64,000 nucleotides of DNA from Ilyonectria destructans (taxonomy: Eukaryota; Ascomycota; Sordariomycetes; Hypocreales; Nectriaceae), in NCBI GenBank assembly GCA_020740775.1, contig JAHEWK010000021.1, positions 310,001 through 374,000 of the forward strand, in the 5' to 3' direction. The translations under genes and the position numbers were made by a program. Below, piece by piece: positions 33,692-43,447 of this stretch. The notes beneath the pieces were generated by a model that worked only from the letters and a program-made list of their open reading frames with translations, made no database searches and was not told the DNA's origin. Position 1 is the first letter of the stretch. Each line of letters starts with the position of its first letter.

Positions 33692-33895
33692 ATTAGGTAC
33701 TTTCTTGTTCTTTCCTCTAGCCTGTAAGAATTAGATGTGGTTTATCTGGATATCAACCTTGCTAAAGTGGCTATGTGGCTGTATGGATATCTATCTGGAT
33801 ATATCGATATCCAGATAATTTCTCCCACTTATCTGGATATCGATATAAGGGCCAGAATTTCGGTGGATATCGATATACGCAGGTCTGATAGCAAC

Positions 33896-34858
33896 CTCCC
33901 GGGCGATTGGGCTATTACAACCTCCCAAAATGGATGGTCCGATAATGAAATAGGCCTTAAGTGGCTAAAGCACTTTGATCGGTGTACGACCAAGCGATCA
34001 GTTGGTCGCTATCGTCTTCTGATCCTCGACGGGCACGTAAGCCACCACTCTGCCGACTTTGAGAGATATTGTGAGGAGAACCAGATCATTACGCTCTGTA
34101 TGCCGCCTCACTCGTCTCATCTACTTCAGCCTCTTGATGTCGGGTACTTTAGCCTGCTAAAGAAGGCTTATGGTCGAGAAATAGAGCATCTGATCAGATG
34201 CTCTATAACTCACATTTCAAAGACCGAGTTCTTCCCGGCCTTTTATGCCGCTTACCAAGCTACTATGACAGAACAAAACATCAGGTCATCTTTCAGAGGG
34301 GCTGGGCTTGTCCCTCTTGACCCAGAAAGTGTGGTCTCAAAGCTTGATGTGTAGCTACGGACCCCAACGCCGGTTGAGGAGGAAGCTGGGCCCTCGACCC
34401 CTTGGGCTTCAAAGACCCCAAAGACAGTACTTGAGGCCGGGTCTCAGTCTGAATACCTTGAGAGACGAATCAGAAGACATCAAAGTAGCTCCCCAGAGTC
34501 AATTTTAGGGGCTCTTAAGTCTCTAACTAAGGGAACATTGGGTATGTTACATAAGAATGCCCTATTGAAGGCTGAGGTACAGGATCTTCGACAGGCGAAT
34601 GAGATACTAAGCCGGCGCCGGAGGGCAAAAAGAACCCGGCTACAGAAAAGAGGAGTAATGACAGTGGAGGAAGGAAGACAAGCAATTGATCAGATGGATG
34701 TTGATGCGCAGGTAGCTGCGGAATCGTCGAGAAGTGGTGGTCGAGGAAGGTCGGTCAGACCGGGCGTTCAGCGCTGTGGAATATGCAGCAAGCCCGGGCA
34801 TAATGCAAGAACGTGTCAGGTAGTGATTGAGACCTCTGGAGAAGAGTATAGTGAGTAG
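33896..34858 (+). pseudogene. Pogo/Fot transposase, C-terminal half, with one nonsense codon
   Basis: It continues the 25120-25812 frame at CTC CCG (LPGDWAI). Catalytic residues two and three of the DDE_1 domain are in LLILDGHVSHH and SHLLQPLDVG. After SKLDV a TAG (34352-34354) breaks the frame, where a polar codon such as CAG would be usual. The same frame then runs on through a coiled-coil-like, Arg-rich region to a C-terminal zinc knuckle CGICSKPGHNARTC, a common fungal pogo tail. Besides the hAT insertion this is the only lesion seen. Confidence 0.88.
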
Positions 34859-34965
34859 TTTTAATTGATTAATTGATTTGTTGCGTTTTTATTGTGGTTA
34901 TAAGTAAAGAGGGTCGAGAAAAGTGGCACACATACTTGGATGGCACACATACTTATCATATACGT

Positions 34966-35268
34966 TAATGAATATTAAATAGAAAATACTTCGAACACCC
35001 ATTAAGTTGCCAAGGCAAGGGACTTAACGGCTGAATATCCAGCCCGAAGGGTAAATACCGTATACCTGCTATTAAATTCTCCTGGGGGAACCCCCTAGAA
35101 CCCCCCTTGCAACTGCGGCGATAACCAGCTGTTAAACCACTTCAAACCTGTAGTAAGGGAGTTTACTGATAGACATAGGGGTCCCTTTACCACTTCCTGA
35201 CAGGCCCAATCAACTATATACCATATATCGAATTTCCCCTTTCCCTGTAGCTTATAGGAAAACGTCAT
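34966..35268. other. Intergenic stretch with a GC-rich hairpin
   Basis: No gene. A short palindrome CTGGGGGAACCCCCTAG lies at 35082-35098, about 170 bases past the stop of the minus-strand Helitron gene. Helitrons carry a GC-rich hairpin close to their 3-prime end, so this may mark the terminus. The terminal CTRR could not be assigned. Confidence 0.4.
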
Positions 35269-38200
35269 TTAGTCAATGTAGCGTGGTGGATACGGCGGAT
35301 CGGTCAGCTGTTGAGCCTGACGGCGTTGTTGGTCAGCAAGGCGCATCTTCATCCCTGCCTTATAGTTAGCCACAAACGCAGTACGTAGGAAACGCAGGCG
35401 TATAAACCTTCCGTGGGCGTGTGGTTATAGAGGCTCTGGCGGTCGAAAGGCGCCTCAAGGAGTAGGCCTTGCAGCGAGGTAACTCGTGAGACGGCAACAT
35501 AACTAATACCGGCCTGGAAGTCGCGTGTAGCAAGGTCAGTAACTATCTGATCCTTCGTTAGGCTCTGGCATTTGTGAACAGTGATAGCAAATGCCGCGAT
35601 CAAGGGAAACTGCGTGCGAGCGCAGGTGTCGTTGCCCACTAGGAAATCACGCGTGACTGGAAGGATGAGTACGATTTTCCTGCCCTCGTTCGTTGTTAGA
35701 TACGGCGGCCCGTCGTAGCTATCGAAATCCACCATAATAACCGCCGGGGGTTCTTCCCATGGGTTGGTGCCTTCGTTCCAGGCGATATCGTATACAGTAC
35801 CCTGGGCACCGTTAACTAGGCCAGCTGGCTGCCATAGGTTAATCGTAAGCATCACCCTGGCGCCTTTAGCAACAGGGAACCTGTTAGATAGGTTGCTAGC
35901 GTTGTCGCTTGGCGCCTGCCCCGCGCCGTTCCCCGATTCTTTGCGTCCACCTGTACTGCCGGGTCGTTGAGGTGCACCATATGCTCGTAATTGTACTCGT
36001 TGACCCGGGCCTTTGTAGAATACACCCGCAAAGCGGGCCTGAAGCTGTCAATCTCGCTCTGTGTTAGCTTGGCCTGTACCCGATTACTAAGGAGGTTCTA
36101 TGACGGTATAGATAACTTAACTTCACGCAGTTCCTGCAATGCCTGACGGAACTGGGCCTGATCATCGCCAGTTTGGCGCTGTACCGTGGTCAAGAAGATG
36201 GTGCGGTCAAATAACCGGTAGGCCGCCTGCCCTCTCCTTTCCAACGGAGACAGCCTGGTGCTAGTCGAATACAGCGGCTTTTGCCGGACGGGTGGTAACT
36301 GGAAGAAATCCCCCACCAGCAAGACGCTCACGCCACCAAAGAACTCGAGGCTACGCTGTGGGAAGGCCTGCCGCAGGCGGGAATCGATCCGCGCCAACTG
36401 CTCAAGCCCTAGCATGCTCTTTTCATCGATAACGAGGTACTTGACGTGCCGTAGACGGGACTGAAGAGCGGCTGCGTCGGCTGGGGGAAGGTCGGTAAAA
36501 GCACCACGTACTGGGAGACGTAGCAACGAATGTATGGTGCTGCCCTGTATCTGGTTACTCGCAACGCCTGTTGGCGCTACGCGGCAAATAGGGCTAGGAT
36601 TCGGTAGGGCAGCCGCCTGAAGATGGGAGGAAAGCACCTTGATAAGGAAGGACTTACCTGTACTACCACCACCGTCAACGTGGAGAAGGATTTGAGTAGT
36701 ATTTTGCGCCTGGAAGTGGCCCATGAAGGTGTCATACACGAGCCGTTGTTTTGGGTTAAGCTGGTCACGCCAGTGAGGGCCAAGGACCTCCACATCGTTG
36801 GCTATAGGGTGGCTAGCGATAAGGTCTTTCCAGTAGCCGTCTCGAAGTTCCGGATAAGTACCTACATGCCGTGTCCAGTCGTAATTAACGTCGATATCGC
36901 GGCGGCCAAGTAGGTCAAGACCTTCCTGGGTAAGGGGGTTGTCAGGTAAAAGGGCGGCGAGGCGAATCCAGTCTTCGTCATCAAATTCCTCCTCCACAGG
37001 CAGAGCCTCGTATTGATCCTCTTGAGGCTGTAGTCGAGCCTCTTTTGGCCAGCCGTAATGGTCATCACCATGACTGTGGTGTTGCCAACAATGCAAGAAA
37101 GCCTCAACGTGGGAACTGAAAAGTTGGCCGTCAAATGTCAGAAGCTCATCAACTCGGCGATGTGGGTGGTTCAATGTTAGCTTTACACGGCAGTAATCTG
37201 GCCACTGTTGACCTTCTGGATCAGCATGATAGCGAGGGAAGTAAACTAATACACGAGGCCTGCCGTTAACATTTCCTGGCTGCCATTGCTTCCACTTGGA
37301 AGGGTCCCTAGAGCGGAAATTCCAGTATTTGAGGAAGGAAACGTATGTTAGGTCCTCTAGGGTTTCTGGGCGTTGACTGTACGTTTCATAGATATTGAGG
37401 GTCTCGTCAACCTCATCGCCGTCCATACGTAGGGAGTGGGAATGCCTGTCAGGATGACGGCAGTCAACATATAGGCAGGTTCGTGAGCCCTCTTGTAACG
37501 GCAGGCCGAGGAGCAAGTGGCTAACCTCCTGCTTTGAGTAATCCCGCTCAGCAACTAGCTGATTTAGGAGCTTTGACGTGAAGGAAATCAGGGGGTTGTG
37601 GTCCTTGACCCGGGGCATCAGGGCCTTCCCAATCTGAGCAAACGACTCGCTCTTCTTTCCGACTTGGAGCAGTATTTGGCTGCGTAATCGATTACCTGCT
37701 GTAGGCTCGTGCAGGGCGAGACATCTGTATTGGCTAGCCATGCAACGGTAAGCAAGCGGTTGTAGTGGTTAATCTGGCTATCATTCCGCTCGCCCCTGAA
37801 GCTCCAGTGCTTAGAATGAGGAACCTTGTCAAGGGAGGCTAGGAGGCGCTGCCCGTGAGGAAATCCAAAGCGGCACTCTACCTGCTTGGTATGCTTATTG
37901 AGCTGCATACAGTAGTTGTTACAGCGGTGGCGTTGCACGCGGTTGACTACCATTGATAGGAACTGAACGGTAAGGGGATACTCCAATAGATTACTGATCA
38001 GGGGATCCCCTTCCCCAGGCGCCTGTATTCGCTGAGGCTCTGGGTTATAGCAGATACGTGATATCCCCAGATATGGGCGAATCGCTCCCGGGACTGATCA
38101 TTGTCAGGATCTAAGTCTGGAGGGCTATTTAACCAATAGAGGCCGTGGTGGTGGCTGGACCCCCTGCCCTGCCACTCGTAGCGACCCCAAGAGTCCGTTA

Positions 38201-40367
38201 GGTTAAACTTCTGCTTCAGGACAATAGTTCTAAACAGCGTATAACGCTTATGGAAGTGGTAAGCGGCGATGTGGGCGTTGTCTCTCAGTAGTTGCCGGGA
38301 CAGGGCCATCCGGCTCGCCTCAGGAGCTGCTTGCCACTCGTGGAATCGAGGCATATGACGGTATAGGGATTCCCAGTGGTAATCAGCTGCACTTGCAGTA
38401 GCGAAAAGGCCAGGCCTGCCTAGATTATAGGCATATGCTTCCAATTCCTTCCTTTGCTTATACCAATACGGCCGGGTGCCCCTGATTACAGCGGCTTGGC
38501 GCGTGATCGACTGGATCAGGGCCTGAGCCTCTGGCTCATCAGGCTTAGCCATCGCTTCCTCTAGGTCAGCGCGCGTAAGGGCTTGACGGCGGCCTTCGTG
38601 TTGCTTGACGAAGTAGTTGCTTCGCTTTCGGACCTGCGCACGTAACAGCGTGTTGAGGGCGACGAATGGCCACGTCTTATGGCGGGCAAAACGTCCGTCT
38701 TGCCATCTCATCGCATGTGCAAGGTAGTCCTGGTACGTGATGCTCCGTAGGCGAGGCTCCACGAAGTCCGCCTTGCCGTCAGGGTAGAGGGTAGGGAACG
38801 CGAGCGTTAACAGCGGCTGGGAGCGGTTGAATTCGTTGATAGGGGTCCTGCGAATAGAAGGCAACGGCATCTGGTGTTGAGCCTGCGCGCCAAGCGGCAT
38901 ATGCTCAAGATCAGCCATACGCTCAGGGTCAGGGGTACCATGAAGGAATCGGGACTGCAGGGCGTTTAATTCGGTATCGGTAACCTGCAAATTCGGGATC
39001 GCTGATGAGTCGGCATCGCTAGGATCCTCTTCCACAGCCTCCTCAACGGGGCCTTGGGGGACCTCGCCGTCAGGCATGTCGGCCACTTGGCTAGCAATGG
39101 AAGCAACTATGCTGCCGTCAAGAGGAAGCCGTTGCAAGCGATCCTGCCTCACAACGATATCGCGATAGCCCGGGTGGTGGCGCTGTAGGTAATGGAGCCA
39201 GGTCAACAGGCATGAGCGGCGTACCCGGAAATCGCGAGCAAACTGCTGCTGGAAGCGAGGGTCGCCCTCCATATTAGGAGGCCGCAGGAGTACGATATCT
39301 AGCTCTTCAGGTAGGACTGGGAGCTCTTCAAATAGCCTACCAACGTTGCGAAGAAAGTGGACAACATGGCCGCGGTATTTATACTGAGCGCCACGTACCT
39401 GTAGGACCTTCACGTGTACGTGAATCCTAGCAATCAGCATCTCCTCAACCATCGTTAGATCAGGTAGATTGCCGGGGACTTCCCCAAAGTCAAGGTTATT
39501 CGCAGCGCTAAAGAAGTAGGGCTCGTCAGGCGCTCTTTTCCTATCTCGACTAATGCAGCGGTTGCAGATTTTCGTGCTATTTCGCTTCATATCGAACCAA
39601 CGCTCCTGGCAGCGAATGCAACTATGCATCTTGTCGTCACTCAGGGCAGTATAGAACTCCCGCACAAGTGCCTGATCCTCCTCACTAAGGGCAGGCAAGT
39701 TAAGGTCTCCTGTAAAAGGTGGATCAACTATCTGATCAAACTGTCGCTCTTGAGGCTCTGGCCGTGGCCGTGGGTTAAAGGTGCCTTGACGTGTATAACG
39801 GCCGCGGCAATGACCCTGTGGCAGTAATAAAGGTGTGGCAGGGAAAGATTCCTGTGGTATAGGCGTGCCTAGCACAACAGGAGCCGTTGGAAGAGTGCCT
39901 TGAGGAATTGGCGTTTGAGGAATCGGCGTGCCCAGAACTACTGTTGGCAAGCTAAGGGTAGGAGTGATAGGGTATGGTCCCTCTACTGCGCTTGGGGTAG
40001 ATGGCCCCAGCAGAGGTCTAGGCAGTCCCTGGAGTGTGGGCGCCAGGCGACGGAATAAAGCAGGCGTGGCAGGAGGTTGTAAGCCGTGCACAGATGCAGG
40101 CGTTGGCGCAGTCCGCCTTGGAGGCGTCAGGTTAGCTAGAGAATCGGTCCTTTTCGTGGCTCGGCGTGGCGATAGCCTCAAGGCGATATTCCGCATGGCG
40201 GCAACGGCGGCTCGGGATCCGGCTTCCCGTTCCCTTCGGCGTGCCCTACAGCTAGCACACTCTCCTGTAATCTTCGCAGGGTCCTTGACGCTTCGAAATT
40301 CGACTTCGGGCAGGTCTTGCTTGCAGGTACGGCAGCTCCGAACCGCCTGGGGTATATCGTCCTCCAT
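35269..40367 (-). pseudogene. Helitron (copy 2) Rep-helicase, different lineage, decayed
   Basis: It starts MEDDIPQAVRSCRTCKQDL with paired CXXC motifs, a Pro-rich stretch and a second zinc-like cluster (CIRCQERWF ... CNRC). The HUH motif is SSHHHGLYWL. The tyrosine motif is YAAKYCSK, an YxxxY arrangement. The PIF1 helicase shows GGGSTGKSFLI (Walker A), VIDEKSMLG, LVGDFFQLPPV and the C-terminal FAITVHKCQSLT. Breaks: single-base frameshifts at short homopolymers near 38007-38010, 37656-37658 and 35919-35922; TAG at about 36098; and a further frame change near 35408. It is unlike copies 1 and 3 in sequence and in its N-terminal domains. Confidence 0.88.
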
Positions 40368-40967
40368 CTGACCGTATATATATCCACCTCATACACACCT
40401 CGACTGCTAGATATCACTCGGGCAGGGAGGCCTTGCGACGGCTTACGTCCAATACCATGATATATCTCGATAAAGAGGTTGTCTTTGAGGTAGTTAGATC
40501 AGGTCTGAATGATCCGGGAGGAAACTGCACTGCTTCCCGGAGGCAGGGTAACCGAGGAATCTTGAGAGGTAGGCCGGCTGCGGAGGTAATATGTGAACCT
40601 AGATACCGTTAGCAACCTGATGGGTTTGATTTGATAGATTCGACAGAAAAGGGAAGCAGCCGCCACGTAGGTTAGTGTAAGGAGCAAGGGGCACGGGGCT
40701 TATTCAGTCAGAATCGTGCTTAGAAACCCAACATATTGATTGCATTGAAGAAAAGAAGAACCTGAAAGCTCTTGGAGAGCTTGCCAAGCTAGTTACCTAG
40801 TCAACGCTCAGGGGTTTGTGGGCCTTCATTTTGATGGCCGACCAATTCGTGCACGAGTTGAGCACAGGCCAGGCTAATTGGCCAATCAGCAGAGGTTTTA
40901 TGGTCAATTCTTTCTGACTGAGTAAAACGCCCTTCGGGCTGAATAAAACGCCCTTCGGGCTGAATTA
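40368..40967. other. Upstream flank of Helitron copy 2
   Basis: No gene. Near the right end, ACGCCCTTCGGGCTGAAT occurs twice in tandem (40926-40965), each copy holding a GCCCTTCGGGC hairpin. The Helitron 5-prime end may lie in this region but could not be fixed. Confidence 0.4.
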
Positions 40968-40978
40968 ACGTACTTGAT

Positions 40979-41373
40979 TGTGACGGTCAAGGTTCCCAAC
41001 GTAGTAAACCGTAACCTGACTGGTTTATGTTGGCAGTTGAAACGGGGCGTAACGTACTGAGCGTGGAGTGGCGAATCACGTCTGATGATGTCAAGAAGTA
41101 TTCTTGAGTAATCAAATTGTATTGAAAGCTGAGGTAGCGAGAGTGTCTGTCTAAGGGATGTTGTGTGGTCTTTTATAGGCAGGGTCTGGGGAGCATCTCA
41201 CGATGCCCATCGTGAGATAGTGTTACATTCTCACTTGCCCGGAGTGAGATAGTGTTACATTCTCACTTGCCCGGAGTGAGAAAGTGGGTCCCGCTCACTC
41301 GCGGCGAGTGAGCGGAATACGTTGATCCGTGCCGTGTGGCGACACGCATTCGGTCGCGGCATGGGCTGTGACA
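40979..41373. mobile_element. Solo LTR with 5-bp target duplication TTGAT
   Basis: 395 bases, starting TGTGACGGTC and ending GGGCTGTGACA. It is flanked by TTGAT at 40974-40978 and 41374-41378. Excising it rejoins the left inverted repeat of the MITE exactly, which confirms both borders. A TATA-like TTTTATAGGCAG lies at about 41171. It differs from the Gypsy and Copia LTRs in this window, so it belongs to a third LTR family. Its orientation is uncertain. Confidence 0.85.
41192..41325. repeat. Cluster of hairpins and a 32-base tandem repeat inside the solo LTR
   Basis: Consecutive palindromes: ATCTCACGATG and its inverse; a 32-base unit (GTGAGATAGTG ... CTTGCCCGGA) twice at 41212-41275, each with a CTCACTT/GAGTGAG stem; and a near-perfect CCGCTCACTCG/CGAGTGAGCGG palindrome at 41291-41314. 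All sit in the downstream part of the LTR, probably the transcribed R/U5 part. Confidence 0.8.
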
Positions 41374-41983
41374 TTGATAAGCGAGCGCCGCAGACAAGTG
41401 AGCGCCGCACTGGGATTTACACCTTAAATCGCGATTTTAAAAAAGCCATTAAAGGTTCAAACTAGGCCTAAAATAGCTAAGATTTTAAAAATAAGCTAGT
41501 TAAGTTGAAACCTATTTAGAAAGAAATCCCTAAAAATCCTAGATAGCTAGAACCTAGGTAGATATGAAAAGTGGGTTCAGAGAGTACCCACTTTTCGTGT
41601 CTACCTAGGTTCCTAAGAGTTAGAATTTTCTGGAATTATTTTCTATATAGATTGTATCTTAATTAGCCTATTTTGAAACGTATAGCTATTTTAGGCCTGG
41701 TTTGAATTTTTAATGGTTTTTTTTAAATCGCGATTTAAGGTGTAAATCCCAGTGCGGCGCTCACTTGTCTGCGGCGCTCGCTTATCAAGTACGTTATATT
41801 AATCTTAAAAATATTTATACTTTTGTTAATACTTGTTGAAAGGACCAGGCATATATACTACATTCACACTACCATCAGAGTGGGTACCCATTACTTTTGC
41901 AGATTGTATCTCAACAAAACTCAACTTACCTCAATGATGGAATAACAGCCGACAATAAACCACATAAATCCACACCCACAACG

Positions 41984-43297
41984 ATGAAAAGTTCCCGTAA
42001 ACGCCGCACAGGTTGTGAGTAGTGCAAAAGGCGAAAGGTCGGATGCGATGAGAAGCAACCCGCTTGCTCGCGATGCGTTGCTCGCGGGGAAACCTGCACC
42101 GGGAATTTCATCTCGGATCAATGGCATATAGAACGGCCGTGGCTTTGGAACGACAGTAGGCTGGAGGGACGTGCTGTTCTTGAGAACAGTACACTTCGGC
42201 ACTGGTATGACAGCGCTTGTCTCAACATGGCCATCTTCCGCCCTCCCACCAACCCGCTTTCGCATGATATCACTGCCTGGCTGTGTCACTCTAAGGCTCT
42301 ACGTCACACCCTGGAGAGCATAGCGGAGGCACATCACCAGGGCTTTTCCCCGGATAGCCTCAATCAATCCCTCCGGATTCGGGGACTCGCCATCTCATCC
42401 TTATCGGCCGAGGTGGCTCGGATACAGAGGCCATCTCCGAAACAACAGGTGCTCCAGCGCACTATCATTCTCTCCTCGCTTATGTTGTGCATCTCCGCAA
42501 GCTGGGTAGATCCGTTGGGTAAGGACTTTGGCATGAAGTTCTTAGCCGGGGTCCATGGCGTCACCAACCTATTAGCGGCTTCGGAGCCTACTGATGGATT
42601 CTCATTCTACATACTTGGGCTATATCTGTACTGCACCGCCTTTTCTTCTTATCTGATACCTACAGTACGGCAGCTGCTCCCTAGTCCATTTGTTATCAGT
42701 GCTTTCCAGCGACCACCGTTTAGCGAGAGCGTGCATCCGGTGACGGGAATTGCCACTACCCTTTGCCCCTTGATTATCGAGGTTGGGCACTACTACCGCC
42801 GCGTCCTAGATACACGCATCTCATGCGACTCGACCCATCAAAATCTACAAAGACAACTGCAGGTCTGGCACCCCCCTGCGGGATCACCTCAGCAGCTACA
42901 GCTTCTTGAGCTCGCCGATGGGTATCGTGCACTCGGCACAATCATGCTCTTTCAAGCAAAGGCTGCTGTCACCGAGTTGCATGAAGATGAAATGTTGACC
43001 GTTCTTGACAAAGTGCTTGGCATCATGAACACTCTGAAGCACATCCCAGATGAGGATCCTCTGCTAAACTGGGTTGGGCCGCTTCTGGTCATTGCTGGCT
43101 CTGAGCTTCCCGATTTATTTCTAGAGAGAAATCTCGTGGAAATTACGGGGATCCGGTTAGTTACGTGGACTCGTGTTCCAACTTATTCCCGGGCCCTGGA
43201 GGTCGTACGAGAGGTTTGGCGGTGGCGCGATATGGGGGTGAGGATCACTTGGCTTGAAGTCATGCTGAATCAAGGTTTGGTGTTGGCAATTGGATGA
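41984..43297 (+). pseudogene. Zn2Cys6 transcription factor with a stop codon in the zinc cluster
   Basis: The frame starts ATG 41984 (MKSSRKRRTGCE). At codon 13 (42020-42022) it hits TAG between the first two cysteines of the zinc cluster. The same frame continues CKRRKVGCDEKQPACSRC, the rest of a normal Zn2Cys6 motif. It stays open to 43297 with a Fungal_trans_2-like region, for 437 residues in all had the stop been sense. Translation from the internal ATG at 42227 would give a 356-residue protein without DNA-binding domain. No intron was needed. It is either a dead gene or, if readthrough or a sequence error applies, a live regulator. Confidence 0.85.
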
Positions 43298-43447
43298 ATA
43301 TTCTATGCTACATTGAATCACAATTTAGCTAACTTCATGGATTTATCTCCAAATCTCATATTAGCGAGCTTATTTGTGGAGTGAATGTGAATTTTAATTG
43401 AACTCAGTAATACTATAACCTGCCGTGCCCTCTCACGAATATTCAGG

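Larger units (their letters stand above)
25813..33887 (+). mobile_element. hAT DNA transposon nested in the pogo element, itself hit by Copia
   Basis: The ends are CCGACCTGCGTA at 25813 and its inverse (TACGCAGGTCTG) ending at 33887, with one mismatch. The 8-base target duplication ATAGCAAC occurs at 25805-25812 and 33888-33895; 8 bases is the hAT standard. Subterminal regions are packed with GGATATCGATAT-type motifs, likely transposase-binding sites. Removing the Copia element leaves about 3.1 kb. The transposase at 31436-33691 has several stop codons. Confidence 0.93.
25021..34965 (+). mobile_element. Fot/pogo-type DNA transposon, carrying a nested hAT
   Basis: Perfect 48-base terminal inverted repeats start ACGTATATGATAAG and contain TATGTGTGCCA twice. 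They are at 25021-25068 and, inverted, 34918-34965, flanked by TA at 25019-25020 and 34966-34967. Without the hAT insertion at 25813-33887 and its duplication, the element is about 1.86 kb, the usual Fot/pogo size. The transposase lies in two halves at 25120-25812 and 33896-34858. Confidence 0.93.
40968..41794. mobile_element. Pogo-type MITE with long inverted repeats, split by a solo LTR
   Basis: The ends start ACGTACTTGATAAG and are flanked by TA (40966-40967, 41795-41796). With the solo LTR taken out, the terminal inverted repeats pair over about 100 bases, including two copies of a GAGCGCCGCA unit and the motif TTACACCTTAAATCGCGATTT. No coding capacity is left. The TIR layout matches that of the pogo element at 25021 (same ACGTA..TGATAAG start, then an 11-base unit twice). 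The intact MITE would be about 427 bases. Confidence 0.85.
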
